From positions 21,603,747-21,667,746 of the forward strand of contig NC_064034.1 in the NCBI RefSeq assembly GCF_932526225.1: a stretch of DNA of 64,000 nt. The letters run 5' to 3'. Positions 45,669 through 59,025 of this stretch are shown one piece after another; position 1 is the stretch's first letter; each line of letters starts with the position of its first letter. The notes under the pieces were generated by a model, which was given only the letters and a program-made list of their open reading frames with translations, was not told the DNA's origin and made no database searches. The position numbers and the translations under genes are program-made. The DNA comes from Nematostella vectensis. Lineage: Eukaryota; Cnidaria; Anthozoa; Actiniaria; Edwardsiidae.

Positions 45669-47424
45669 ATAAACTAAACATCACTTTATAAGAAAGTCCC
45701 TAGAGGCGCGCTCTCATCAACACCTGCTAGTGGGGGTTTAAATGAAAGGAGGATCAGCTTGGACGAAGGTTTATAATAAGTAATCGAACATAATAAAAAT
45801 AAAAAAAAACGTTATAAAACCCACCGAAAAAATAGAAGCGCAATTAGGATGACTTTATGAGTTCACAAGACGGAGGGGGTAGAAGGATTTTGTTTCTTGA
45901 TTTTATTTATGCAAATGCATGTGCTAAAGGATGTACATGATTTATGAATAGCTGTGTTTTACGAGGACAGATACAGAAGTGACATTATTTGCGCTGGACG
46001 GTAGACACTTTGGGATAATATCGGGTAGGTTAGACGAAACAATCAGTTGAATCAGCCATGATAGATAGAATCGCAATCAAGGTACGTCGAAGGGTTTATC
46101 ACAAATCGATCTTTAGCATTGATAACTCACAAGTTTTTTTAGGGCGATTTCCGCTCTTTCTATAATATCCGATTTCAGCAAAAATAGAGCTCCATTTTTG
46201 CCGCCATCATATCAAAGTAACAGTTTTTTGTACTATACAAACACTTCTGTTCTATTCCATCTTCCGATAATATCTCACAAAACCAAAGGCACGATATGTT
46301 TTAGTTAGAGCATGTTATATGCCATTTATTCATCGGCTACACCGTACACACTTATTCAGAATAACGATTCGAATCAGAGAGAGGAAGTAGGAGTTGAAAG
46401 GCTCACTTTCAATGCAAGCCTTTACAACTTTTTTGTTTTGCTTTGAGACAGAATCTTTGAATTTTGCAGACAGGATGTTTCGCTGCATTATTCATGAGAG
46501 CAAAATCATCACCTTAGAAAGCCTTTGTGTATGATAAAACTATGGGCAATAATGCGTATTGTGAAATTATCTCTTTTCTCGACAACTTCTCTGACGATTG
46601 GGCAATTCATCCTATTCGATTGTACTCAGATGTGATTTCAATCTAAATGAATTCATTTTAAAAAATTATGGAAAAAATAATAGCCACAGAATGAAAGTTA
46701 TCCTCTTGCTGCCAATATTGAAAGTGATAATTATTTAACTTAGATAACTGACTGTGTATGAAACGTGTGAACATTATATGTTTCAAAATTACAATCGATA
46801 GATACTATAGAGATTGATGTATAGTTTTCGAAAATCTCGATATAATCGTGATTCTAAAAGATTCGCCATCGGATTCTAACTTCCAATACCCTAACTTCAG
46901 CCCGTCATGGCATGACAAATAACGATTTTGGGAAGCGGGTCTCAACTTTGTTTGCATCGATTTAATGATATTTGACGTTTGCTGTAGCAATCTTGTTCGC
47001 CATACCATTCCCGCATGACAGTGGTCTAGCGGAGACATGAAAAATTAATAACTGGACCACGGACAGGGCGAGCAGAGACGGCTTGCGATAGTTGAATCTC
47101 ACGCATTCTTTATTGTAATTCGAGGAACAGTGATAAGGATTGAATGAGGGATAAGGATTGAATGAAAAAGTGGCTACACGTTAGATATATAATAAAAAAA
47201 CATATACGTCGAGAAATAACTTATTTGAAACTGTCCTTTCCAGCAAGCTCTAAATGAAGGCCGCATTTTTCAAATGGTAGTGAATTACCACTTAGTGATC
47301 CAAATAGTATTTTTTATATTCTGACATATTCTCGATTACCTTCAATTATATAAATTATATTCAAGCTGCTCCTACTTTTTATGTAACCTGCGGGCTTAGC
47401 GCACTTGCCCTATTAACTGTTACT
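45669..47424. other. Non-coding AT-rich stretch
   Basis: Scattered short ORFs only; I see no gene or clear repeat. Confidence 0.5.
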
Positions 47425-47959
47425 TTAAGGTCGCTCGCGCGTTAATCATCAGACCAAAAACATAGATCGTTATCAATTTTAAACTTCGCACAGAACCGTC
47501 AATGTTTATGCGATTGCTCTAGATTTTTTACCAAAGACGACCCAATGTACGGAGAGTGCACACATTTTATTTGTATTAACACGCAATAATGTAGTAGCAC
47601 ATAAAAAGTAAACAACATGTTGTGCACTTATTTGAGACTGACGCAAAATTGAGCGTTAGCTTTTTGACGACACTACCAGAATCAGTTTAATATGTTATGA
47701 TACGGCCTCTGTGAAAGTTAGAAAAAAAAAATCTGTGGAAGAGAAAAAAAAGTTAGATATATATTCAGAATTTCTACCCAAAAAAATTGACGGCGAAGTT
47801 CAGTCCTTTCGAAAAGCGTTAACGTTAGCCTTTATTACCCGAGCTTTTGCAAATACAACCGCCAATTGTGTACAACTCGTACCAAATTTGGTTTGGCTAT
47901 GTTCAATAGAAAGAAAGTTGTAACATTTTAAATAACACTACCATTTTAGAACAACTTTC

Positions 47960-48990
47960 AGCAAAATTGATAAAAACACATTTTCCGCAATATTCAACAA
48001 TCGACCGTGGAATTTTAGAGATATTTCTCAATGATAAAATTCGGTCCTTTAGACAATTTCTTTTCACACCTGCCGTGTTCTGGTGTACCCCCTGGACGTA
48101 CTTGATCTCAGGAGAAAATCTTCCCATCCTCAATCGGAATCTGAGGATCCTTGGTGGGAGTTTCGGAAGGTGGTCTGTTTCCACGGTGAAGGTGGTGCCC
48201 AGAATGTAGTCCGAGAACTTCTCGCATGCCCATGTGGCAGCTAGGGCCTCTTTCTCGATAACGGCGTATCTCTGTTCTCGTATCTCGTTGAGAGAGCGAG
48301 AAACATAGGCAATAGGGCGACGGTTGCCTGATGCGTCTTCTTGCAGCAGCACAGCTCCAAGCCCATTCTGGCACGCATCCGCAGCAACATTGCTCTTTTT
48401 GTTCGGATCATAGTGGGCCAGGGCATCCAACGAGGTAAGCTTCCTCTTGATGTCTTGAAACGCTTTCTATTGGGGCTGGTCCCAGAGCCATTGCTCATCC
48501 TTCCGGAGTAGTTGTCGTAGCGGCTCTTTTAGGGAAGCAACGGATGGTAAGAACTTTGCCAGCTGGTTTAGCATACCGTTAAAGCGCTAAAACTCAGTGA
48601 CGGTTGTTGGTCTTGGGAACTCCCGGATGGCCTTGGTTTTTTAAGGTTCCATTTCTATTCCTGATGTCGAGATGATGATGGCCGAGAAACTTCATTCGGG
48701 TTTTTGAGAACTCGCACTTGTTGTTACGAGTAACGCCAGCACTTTGTAGTCGGTCCAGGACTAGTCGCACACGAGAGTCGTGGACTCCCTATGTTTGTCC
48801 GTGGATTAGGATGTGTCCATATGACAGATGACGCCTTCGAGACCCTCGAGTATTGTAGACATAGTGCGCTGGAAGATCTCTGGGGCTGAACTTATGCCGA
48901 ATGGAAGGCGGTTGAAACAAAACCGGCCGAAGGGCGTCACAAAGGTAGTCAGAAGTTTTGACTCTTCATCTAGGGGGATTTGCCAAAATG
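47960..48990 (-). pseudogene. Broken Ty3/gypsy pol fragment (RT thumb to RNase H)
   Basis: On the minus strand, RT palm motifs (TPFGRF, PFGISSAPEIFQ) appear near 48880-48950. An RNase H block follows (AADACQNGLGAVLLQ, RYAVIEKEALA, TVETDHLP). Stops and frameshifts separate the two. The sequence differs from the intact element at 32147 (its RNase H residues are only partly alike), so it is another, older lineage. It lies inside the long inverted-repeat element. Confidence 0.75.
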
Positions 48991-49578
48991 ATGTTTACCA
49001 GAAACGAGATTTATAGTGTAAGAGTCATGTGTCGGAACTGCAAATGTTTAGAGTGTGATGGAAGGTCAACAGTTTGGTTGTTCTGAGCAAGGCTGTGCTA
49101 TGTTTATGTTGTATTCCTTTCAGTATCAATTAAAAGTTGTGTATTTGTTTTGGATTCTGTTTATGGGTTTACCGCCGGGGCAATGTAATAAATAGAAGTA
49201 TTGTATGGGAATTTACGTTTTTAAGTCACGTTGTTTAAAAATTGAGTCGCTGTAAACCCTTAATGATGCTTTAAGAATTGCAAGTATTTCTTCTGCTTTC
49301 CCTTTGTACTCGCGCGGTCAAATACGTCGCGAGTACTTTTCTAAATTCGTGAATGAAAATTCTCAAACTGAATAGGCCTGCTGAGTTCCCTTTGGAACGG
49401 CAAGAAAACCACGTTATGCTTACTTTAAACTGTCCTAACACTACTCTAGTTAAAGTCTGTACACGTCCGGAGTCGGTATAAATATCCGCTTGAGATGAAA
49501 GTCCTCCTAGAGTTGGAATTGATGTGATGTGAGTTCCGACGGCTGGTACTTTTGCAAAGTCCAACGGTAAGCTTGTAA

Positions 49579-49640
49579 CATACCCAACTCTCCCGCATTA
49601 GGCGGGAGTCTCAAGATTTTGGACCCCTTCTCCCGTTGAG
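49579..49640. repeat. Interspersed palindromic repeat, second copy of 27990-28057
   Basis: CTCTCCCGCATTAGGCGGGA with a downstream CAAGATTTT and CCCCTTCTCCCG matches the earlier copy in opposite orientation. Confidence 0.65.
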
Positions 49641-50896
49641 CACCAAATCTCCCGCTTTTTAGGGATTTTTATCGCTTCCGAAAAATTATTCTATAGAAAA
49701 TCGTCATTTTGACTATTTTCTATTAAAATATTTGAAACAATAATTCACTTGCGTAGCGCAATTTATCTAACACCCTCGTGCAATCCATAAGTGGATTTGT
49801 ACGTGAGAGCTTTCCATACGTCCAACGCCTGCAAGGTTAAACCCACCCCCCCCCAAAAAAAATGAGTATACCCCACCCCTCCCCCCTACAAATTCTCAAG
49901 CCTTGTGATTTTCGGAGATTGACAGGTATGTTGTAAGTCAATTCATTAACTAAAAATTACCCTTAAAGTAGTATTCCCGGTGTGAGGTAGCTTTCTTCCA
50001 GTTCGGTGGAGTTTAATTCCTTTGGCTTGGCAGTCTTCTCTTCGCTTTCGGCGTATTCACTCGATCCTTGCTGTAGTTTCGAAACGGTCGGGTTTGCTGA
50101 GTTTTGCTGCAGAATATCGAAACGATCGTGTCTCTCGCAGTTGTTTTCTTTTTCTGTTTCTCTTTGGTTGTTCTAATGGGATATGTACCAAGCTGATAGG
50201 GTGATTATAACTGATTTTTATGGGTCAAACACCGCTTGCCACCATGCTCTATCAGTGTCAAGTACCAAGTGGCTTTAATTAAACATCACGTGATAACAGT
50301 GACGTCATGAATACTTCATCATACAACAATAGCCAAACCAAATTTGGTATGAGTTATTGTACACAATTCGCGGTTGTATTTGCAAAAACTCGGGTAATAC
50401 AGGCTAACATGAATGCTTTTCGAACGGGCCATCAATTTTTAGGTTCGAAATTCTAAATATACATCTAACTTTTTTCCCTTCCACAGATTTTTTGCTAACC
50501 TTTATAGAGGCTGTATCGCCACATATTGAACTGATTTTGGCAATATCGTCGAAAAGCTAACGCTCGGCTTTGCGTCAGTCTCAAATAAGTGCAAAAAATG
50601 TTGTTTACTGTTTAAGTGCTACTACATTATTGCGTGTTAATACAAATACATTTTTTAATGTGTGCACTCTCCATATTGAGTCGTCTTTGGTAAAAAATCT
50701 AGAGCAATCGCATAAACATTGACGCTTCTGTGCGAAGTTTGAAATTAATGACGCGTTCAGTTTGTGATCTGTTGATTAACGCGCGAGCGACCTTAATTAC
50801 TGTGTGATTAAAGATGGCTCGTTCTGGAACGGGCGGGCTATTTATCGAGACTGTTCTCTCTAATGGAGTGCTCAGTCGTGTACGCCTTTAGAACGG

Positions 50897-50990
50897 CTAA
50901 ATACAAAAAGCCCAAATTTTCGTGCTCGTGAACCAGAAGAATAAATACAATACATATACAAAAACTGGAATTCGACCCTGCCAAATTTTC
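50897..50990. repeat. Partial second copy of the hairpin family at 44.2 kb
   Basis: It shares AAGCCCAAAT, CGTGAACCAGAAGAAT, AATACAATACA and CTGCCAAATTTTC with 44141-44232, but lacks the paired right arm. Confidence 0.6.
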
Positions 50991-51160
50991 ACTTCTTCAA
51001 GGCAATATACCTAGCGTAATATTCATTATTTACTTGGAAGCTAGCAAAACAACACCATCCATACTGGCAAATGAATTAAAAACGCATAAACACAGTGTTG
51101 TAAAGAGTGCGATATAGAGTCACTGCTCTTTTCATGACACCCGAGCAAAGTTGCGAATAG

Positions 51161-51353
51161 GCCGTTCACGCGATGGGCAGCCTTTATCACGAGAATATGC
51201 CGTTTACGCGATGGGCAGCCTTTATCACGAGAATATGCCGTTTACGCAATGGGCAGCCTTTATCACGAGAATATGCCGTTCACGCAATAGGCAGCCTTTA
51301 TCATGAGAATATGCCGTTCACGCAATGGGCAGCCTTTATCACGACACTAGGCC
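51161..51353. repeat. 38-bp minisatellite, five units
   Basis: Units contain GCGATGGGCAGCCTTTATCA and CGAGAATATGCCGTT. Neighbouring degenerate copies of the motif (near 51590, 51620) hint at a larger dispersed repeat. Confidence 0.9.
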
Positions 51354-51929
51354 GTCTTCACGATGTTGCGCGCGCACCAAAAATGCCACAAACTGGCGGG
51401 ACACAGCTAATCTAGAATGCGAGCGAAGGAGAATTTTACTCTAAAACTCCGCGAAAGAAGCACTTTGGCAGCATTTCCTATAGCTTTATCTGTGAAAACA
51501 ACTGCTGACGCCATTTAAGATCAGCTGTGGCCCGCCAGTCTGTGGAATTTTGGATGCGCGCGCAACTCGTGAAAACGGTCTTTCGTAATAAGGACTGCCC
51601 ATTGCGTGACATTTTTGCGAATGTGAGGTAGAGCAGACCAGGCTTCAGGCGTCAAACTCAACGGTGTACATTAGAAGTTTGTATCTATTGTAGGTGAGGT
51701 GGGCGGTACCAAACTAATTAATAGGGGACTTGCGCTAAGACGTGACTGTTTAGGTGGCAAACTAGCGCGCGCGCTCTGCCTTTTAGTGGCAAAATAACAG
51801 CAAAAAATAGCAACTTGTTCAGCGCTTACGCAGCCAGATTTGTAACAAACAACTATAGTTTCCAAGCTAGCTCCACAGAGCTTGTGAAACAACTAAAATG
51901 GGATACATAGTTTTTTGCAACTACAGTCT

Positions 51930-52230
51930 AATATTCTATCCTATAATTATTCCTTTTTTCCAAGAGCTATAAGAATCTGGAACTTACTTCCAAGTAACGT
52001 TGTCAATCAAGTAACCCTAGAGGCATTTAAAACAGCCGCTCTGCCGGCCATCAGGCAGCTAAAGGTGCCTTCGCACCTACGCCGGCTTTAAAGCTGACCA
52101 ACCCTCCCATTACTAGCGTAAGCTATATATACATGTGTATAGGGAGTATTTATTTAAGTTTAAGTATTACATCATTGTATCAATAGCATGTAAAAAGAAT
52201 AACAGATAACTAAATCCCTCCACAATACAT
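51930..52230 (+). mobile_element. 5'-truncated LINE: end of ORF2 and 3' UTR
   Basis: The frame YSFFPRAIRIWNLLPSNVV continues about 35 residues to TAA at 52089-52091. FFPR.IR.WN.LP is characteristic of the C-terminus of many non-LTR retrotransposon ORF2 proteins (CR1/L2-like and related). A short AT-rich 3' UTR follows. Confidence 0.75.
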
Positions 52231-55200
52231 AGGGAAGTCTATTATGAATCACTACATTCTGTATACTGGGTTAATGTCCTCTACATACAGAACTACACCG
52301 AGAGTCCACACTAATTTGGTCAAAGGAGATCTCAATCGAAACTCATCCGTGACCAGTCCCTCTTGAATCGTCCACCTGCCCCTGAGAAACTGCCGTAAAG
52401 TGATGGATTTCTTGGTCTGTTAGTTGGTCATAATGCTTGTTTGTATAACGCGCAGCGTGACATTTATAGCACGGCCCTAGGTTTGACTAATGGGTTGTTG
52501 TTTTTTTTGTTCTAAACTCACCTATTGGTAACTAGAATTGCTTGTGCATTATGTTATACGTATGGGGCCACTCAGCAGGATGGATGGAAGTAGAATACTA
52601 CAGAAATTTACTACTCCTTTTTATTATTTTCTTTTTTAGCGGCGTTAAAGTATTCGTCACGCGCCATCATGTGGCATATCCGTACGGGAAACAGTCGAAA
52701 TTAACGGGCTAACTAGGCTTATATAATCTTTCTCAAGACATCGGATTAATTATAAACATCTAACGAGATGATAACGGCTTAGGCAATAAGCAGCATAGAT
52801 TGTTTGGACAAGATATCGTTTTAATTTTACTTTTTAAAACTGGTACTTTTCCTTTTAAATATGCAATCAAATACAGTACTTACCCAGTTTAGCCTAAACA
52901 GGTTCTTATTTAACGGGTACTATTTTAAATTTTAGGTTACTTAAGTTAATATTCTAATGGCTGGGATGTGGTATATCTAGATTGATGAAATGTCAAAGAT
53001 CTTTAATAGAATACATGTTTTAGTTTACTGCCTGAAAGTCATAATTTTATTCATTGCTGGTAGATCTTAAAGGTTCATTAAAAAAGAACCTGTTTCAAAT
53101 TTTAGCCTAAATAGGTTGTTAAAAGTTTAGAGCAGTGTAGAGTACGAGACTCGTATAAGTGGTTCGCTTGAATGGTCTATCTCAACTCTGATAACCATAT
53201 GATGGATAATCTAATTTGCTAGGCAAACATGCATCATTAAACCTCAATAAAAGATCAGTGTATAGTTTACAAACAAATAATACCGAACTTTACGCAGTGG
53301 TACACGAACTAACAAAAGTCGATAAACCATAAAAGTTACACAACAATATGGACATCTAAAGCATAGCCTAACAGTACTCTTTTTCTCTCAGTGCCAAAAT
53401 GTTATACTAGAGATTTTATTCATTTTATTGAAAAAATCGTGGATACATCTACTTTTGGGTAATCTTATACAACGTTATCTTTCAGGCCATCGATGATCAA
53501 TCCATTATCACACAATGTTTTGATAACAACATTGTAGTCGTAATACCGTCCTTCATAACGACAATCTGCTTTTGACATATAAGAAAACAAAACCACTTCG
53601 ATCGTGCAAAAAACTAATTTCGCTTCTAACACCAACTTTGTTACGCAGGAAACGCTTGTCTTGTATGACGTCCAAAGCATTAAGCGCCGTAGACTAATTA
53701 AGCTCGATCAACCAGTGAATCTCATTATGAGGCACTATTGTCGGTTAGCAAGCTGACACTCCGGTCTCTATAGCGTCACACACAGGGAGCACTCAACGCC
53801 TTATTCATAATAAAGCCGGTATTGTCCAAACTAACCTGGATAATCAGTCGGGTAAATGTGCTCTTCTTGTTTGATAGCATACCCTACACATTTCACTCGC
53901 GTAGTTTGGACCTGCTTATACCATGTGAACGGACTAAAGTGCAGATAATGAAATACAAGGTAAGAAGAAATAGTTAATGAGTAGATATTGGTTAGTAAGG
54001 AAAAATGGTTGTTAATGTGAGCATGGATCTAGCTAGAGAGCTAGAGTGTTCGACAGTCTGCTCCATTCTCACGGAGACATGCGTCTGTCGATAAGATCCC
54101 AAGGTGCAGTGGAACTCCGTGCCGCTAAAGGTTTAAAGCTAGAGAAAGCTAGTGAATCTGAGAAAGGATTTCTAACAGGTATCTGCCAAAAACAGGTTTG
54201 GCTTTAGAAGGGGATTAACATCCGTGACAGAGTGAATTTTTATTAGCCTCTATCTACTCAAGAAGAACAATATTGATTTAGACGCAAAGTACAACGCTCT
54301 TATGAACATGCTAGACTGGCATTCGATATCATGAAAATTATCTTTGGAGTCTATATGCTCTATATCTTATCAATTCATGCATTGCTACTTAAATATAGAA
54401 AGCATTATGCGTAAACAGAAGAGCCAAACGTTGCCAGAAACCTGTTTGACATTCTAACATAAATACAGTATTACCCAGGAAAAATAAATAAGCGCTTACG
54501 ATTTTTTTTCTCTAAGTTGCAGTGGTGCTTATGGGATAAGCAATTAAATAATTATGAAAACTCTAAGATTATCGGTACATCAATTACTACTTACCATACA
54601 ACCTTCAATTCGAGATAGATATGCATTAAATATTGAGTGGTTCAATTGGTTTATTTTTATTATGTTTCCGTGAAGGATTCTTTAGTTGTATAAATAGCAG
54701 ATTGTTTATAAAAAGAAAACGGAAATCAGCGGGTTGGATGGAAGACCTCTGCAGAGGACAAAGAATCTCTTGTTGCGCTTATTGAAGACCGTGCAATAGC
54801 ATCCGCCAAGATCTCAGCAGTGGTCTATAGAAGGGTTCCTATATAGAGTTGATTGACGAGGAGATATCTATCGTAGTCAAGTGCTAATTTTCAGTTCCAT
54901 CAATACAAGGGTGTAGCTTATCACGTAAAGAAAACAGGCAAAGGTTTGTAATACCCATTTTCACGCGCTGTGAATTACGGGAGAAAGAAAGAAATAATTT
55001 ACTTCTGATTCAATTCAAAGGGCGCCTTAAGGTCGCTAAGCGCGTTGCAAAACCTTTAGCCAAACGCCACTAATTCAAAATTCTGCAACCAATTGTTATC
55101 TAATATGCGAATGTCAAGCCTGGAATATCAGATTCAATACACGCCTAACACTAATTTAGCTGTCAGTAGCCATCAGAAAAGCGAACTCAATCTTGGAAAC

Positions 55201-55748
55201 GAAATCCCCGTCCTCTCCCCCCCTACGTCAATTAGTAGTTATGAATTGCCTTTCCAGCTTCACTTGGACGGTGTCTGTCGGTACCAAAATTTGGGCTCCC
55301 TTTATGGCAGTCATTGATACAAAAGCGGCCATGATTTTCCCGCACGTGCTCTGTGTTTACGATAATGTTGAAAGCTCCTTCGATTTATACCGCGAATACG
55401 ATGGCGAAAACAAAGAATGTTTTGGTAAGTAATGCGACTTATTATCCGATGTTTTACGGGTTTTGCTTATCATGGCTTTAGAAGTTTGTGAATTGATGAT
55501 AAAAAAACTGAATGAATAAGCGATTAACTTGAAGCGGATAATCAAACTAGCCCATCAAATAGCCCAAACAGTTGATCAAAATAACCTTTTTATTAAGGGT
55601 AGACAATCCATCCAAATTCCTCATCAGTATCGCTATCGCTGTACGATATTCTTCACTAGGGAAAAACAATTACTAGGTGCCTTATATGACGAAAACAGGG
55701 AGAGTCGATGAGAACTCGTTTACTTGACAAATCCAAACAATTGTTAAA
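52231..55748. other. Non-coding AT-rich stretch
   Basis: No gene is recognised. A frame at 55193-55432 ends at a good donor-like GGTAAGT (about 55421-55427) and could be an exon, but it has no recognised similarity. Confidence 0.4.
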
Positions 55749-56498
55749 GGCGAATGTAACCTAAATAGTAACTAACGGCCCTGGGCCAGTAACTGAACGC
55801 TAGGCGAATGTAACCTAGTAACTAACGCTAGGTGAATATAACCTAACCAGTAACTAACGCTAGGCGAATGTAACCTAACCAGTAACAAACGCTAGGTGAA
55901 TGTAACCTAACCAGTAACAAACGCTAGGTGAATGTAACTTAACCAGTAACTAACGCTAGGTGAATATAACCTAACCAGTAACAAACGCTAGGCGAATGTA
56001 ACCTAACCAGTAACTAACGCTAGGTGAATATAACCTAACCAGTAACAAACGCTAGGCGAATGTAACCTAGTAACTAACGCTAGGCGAATATAACCTAACC
56101 AGTAACTAACGCTAGGCGAATGTAACTTAACCAGTAACAAACGCTAGGCGAATGTAACCTAACCAGTAACAAACGCTAGGTGAATATAACTTAACCAGTA
56201 ACAAACGCTAGGCGAATGTAACCTAACCAGTAACAAACGCTAGGTGAATATAACCTAGTAACAAACGCTAGGTGAATATAACTTAACCAGTAACAAACGC
56301 TAGGCGAATGTAACTTAACCAGTAACAAACGCTAGGCGAATGTAACCTAACCAGTAACAAACGCTAGGCGAATGTAACTTAACCAGTAACAAACGCTAGG
56401 CGAATGTAACCTAACCAGTAACAAACGCTAGGTGAATATAACCTAACCAGTAACAAACGCTAGGAGAATGTAACTTAACCAGTAACTAATGGCCCTGG
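55749..56498. repeat. 32-bp minisatellite, about 23 units
   Basis: The unit core is CAGTAACAAACGCTAGGCGA followed by ATGTAACCTAAC, with CC/TT and GCG/GTG variants and some shorter units lacking AACC. It is bounded by two similar CTAACGGCCCTGG/CTAATGGCCCTGG motifs. Confidence 0.95.
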
Positions 56499-56684
56499 AA
56501 TGTTATTCAACGGAGAATAAAGAGAAACATTTTAAAGTGCTAAACGTTGTTTTTCTAATCGTACATCAACCTCGAATATGATTAGAGGCTTTATGCCTAC
56601 CTGTAAGCTTTGATTGTTTTTTGGATTGTTTTTTGGCGTTGCCCAGGGTAAGGGGAAGGAAAAAATTGCGGCCGTGATAAGCGA

Positions 56685-56816
56685 ACACTGTGTAAGGCGA
56701 ACTCCGTGATAGGCGAACACCGTGAAAGGCCAACTCCAACTCCGTCATACAGGTAATAAGGCGAACTCCGTCATACAGGTGATAGGCGAACTCCGTCATA
56801 CAGGTGATAGGCGAAC
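56685..56816. repeat. About 25-bp minisatellite
   Basis: Repeats of GATAGGCGAACTCCGTCATA with CAGGT run for about five imperfect units. Confidence 0.85.
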
Positions 56817-58579
56817 TCCTGGTTTTCGTGCCAGAAAAACTATGAAATCCTACAGTGTTTATTTTCCGTCCTAACGAATTTGAATGCTAAGGCCAAGTGA
56901 AAAAAAAGACATGTTTATCGTCCCCGCCGGCACCCTTTTTCGGGGCCGCATCAATCTTTTTATTTTTTTTTATTTTTTACTGGTTTTTTGATTGTTTGCT
57001 CCTCAGAAGTTCAAATTTCGTGCGTTAGCGGTGCCTGGGCAGTGAAATAAAGGCGGACGTTCCCGTTTCAAGGCTTTTCTTACATTTTTTTTCACCCGTT
57101 TTTTTCCTTTGTGAATCGTACAAATCTTTGATAAACCAAGGAGAAAAAATAATAATAAATAAGAGGGGCCACAAGCTCCCTTTTTTGGATCTCATCAGCA
57201 CGATAAACATGTTTTTATTTTTACTTGGCCTAATGAGTCAACTAGTGACGACCTTGTAGTAGCTGAGTGGAAGTGTATGCACAAAAACGAAGACGACATG
57301 CCACCAACTAATGAAACTAATGTGTATTTATTACTGAAAAGAATGGAATATACTGCATTCTTTAACTTTAAATACAAATTATTTTCTATGGGCCTGTCTT
57401 ACGGTGAGGATTTTATAGATGTTTTACTTCTTTAAATTAAAAAAATGCGTGTAACGACTAAATACTGCAAATAAAAAATACATAATGTGGTTATGACAAA
57501 AATATACAAAATAGGCGATATAACAGCATGAGATACTTGAGAAAGGTGAGAAACAATAGCGACATAAACTATCTAGATCTTGTCAAAATACGCCGACCGC
57601 TACAACGATCCCATTCTACCAATTAGAAAAAACTGCAATTCGTGAAAGCTTTGTGGCTAGCTGACATAACTAGCTACAGCTCTTTATTAAATACAACGCG
57701 ATCCACCATTAGTCCCTTACACTGTAGGCGGTATAGCGTGATCTTAGCTATCAACACTACCGTACAATCATATTTATCCTATCACTGAAATGTTTAAGTT
57801 ACCGCCGCATGCCGTCTATTTTGGTAATTTGAATCTTCATTTTAATCTAATAGGACTCATGTTGAGCAAAGACATTTATCAGTCCTTCGTCATGTGACTG
57901 TATAACATAGAATGCATCCATCACTTAAGCTAAATCCCAGTTTTAATTGTTTATTATGACCTCTAACCTATTTGAGTAGTTGTATAAGTTGATGCGCTTC
58001 TCCCTATTAGCCCTGTTTCGTACCGCAAAGGTTCTAAACAGACTTCTCTAAACCGCATATCCAAAATATATCTATGAGATTTGTACCTATTAGTTAAATA
58101 GGCTAGAGCAAGCGGTGTTTCTAATTGTTGAGTAGGCCATTTGCACGCAATATTAGAGACGAGGAAAGCAGTGACCAACAAATATCGTTCTCTGCATCTA
58201 TGAGAAGTGACCGTGAATTCCGGCATTATCTGCCATTCCTGTACTAGAATAAGTGGTGGTTTACTGACAGAAACAACACATTCGTAAAGTACAGAAAGAT
58301 ATGAAAGGTAATGAAAGGTACATTCAGTTCAAGCTGAACGAGTCTTGATCACCATTTTGTCATCCTTGTAGAAAAACAGCGAAAAAGCACCTATTTCCAT
58401 CGGCTGAATTTTGAGAGCTATTGCACTATCACATGTTTGTCTTTAATTTGCTAAATTGCTTTTGCACGCCTCTAGCGTTTCCACTATCGGTGCTTATCCA
58501 TTGAACAGCTTCAAACACAACCCAATTCTCGAATAAAAACAATGAAATAATAATCTTAAGTGCAACATCCGCACTGAGT
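56817..58579. other. Non-coding upstream region of the Kv channel gene
   Basis: AT-rich; no exon is recognised. Confidence 0.4.
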
Positions 58580-58676
58580 TACCCTGGTTCCAGAGAATGT
58601 CTCTCTATTTAGTGGAGACGTCTCAAGCTCGCTGGCCACTAAATAGAGAGACGTTCGAGGCTCTGGAACCAGGGTA
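58580..58676. mobile_element. 97-bp foldback element upstream of the Kv gene
   Basis: TACCCTGGTTCCAGAG is inverted as CTCTGGAACCAGGGTA, and an inner arm TCTCTATTTAGTGG is inverted as CCACTAAATAGAGA. The whole element folds into an almost complete hairpin. Confidence 0.8.
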
Positions 58677-58710
58677 GCAGTGAGTCCGTACACAATGAAA
58701 TCCGTACACA

Positions 58711-58774
58711 ATGATGATGATGATGATGATGATGAGGATGATGATGATGATCGTGATCGTGATCGTGATCGTGA

Positions 58775-58811
<37 letters not shown>

Positions 58812-58935
58812 GACTATGCTAATGTTGATATATCGACTTGCTAATGTTGATAATTCGACCGCGATGTTGATAACTCTACTTCGATGTTGATTATTCGACT
58901 TGTTGATAAATCGACTTGTTGATAATTCGACTTAA
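58711..58935. repeat. Compound microsatellite and degenerate tandem repeat in Kv 5' flank
   Basis: (GAT)n at 58711-58750, then (GATCGT)n, then (GGTCGT)n to about 58812. Degenerate copies of TGTTGATAATTCGACTT follow to about 58935, some 90 bp before the start codon. Confidence 0.9.
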
Positions 58936-59025
58936 CTGGTGATGGTGATGGGTGATGGTGCGCTCACCGTGTCCGTTTTACCCTTCAGATGATCCAATGA
59001 ATGGGCGCACGCCAACACGTGCTGG

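Larger units (their letters stand above)
47425..50796. mobile_element. 3.4-kb element with about 480-bp terminal inverted repeats
   Basis: The left arm 47425-47911 and right arm 50325-50796 are inverted copies at about 80-85% identity. Both outer ends read TTAAGGTCGCTCGCGCGTTAA. The pentamer TTACT flanks both sides (47420-47424 and 50797-50801), consistent with a target duplication; a TTAA duplication is an alternative reading because TTAA is also at both tips. The interior holds a broken gypsy pol fragment and no intact transposase. Confidence 0.75.

Noticed and set aside
47711-47923. 70-codon Lys-rich ORF
   Set aside because: Part of the left arm of the long inverted-repeat element; the inverted right arm does not keep the frame.
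55193-55432. Possible exon ending at a consensus donor
   Set aside because: No recognised protein, no upstream acceptor or matching downstream exon identified; left as a note only.
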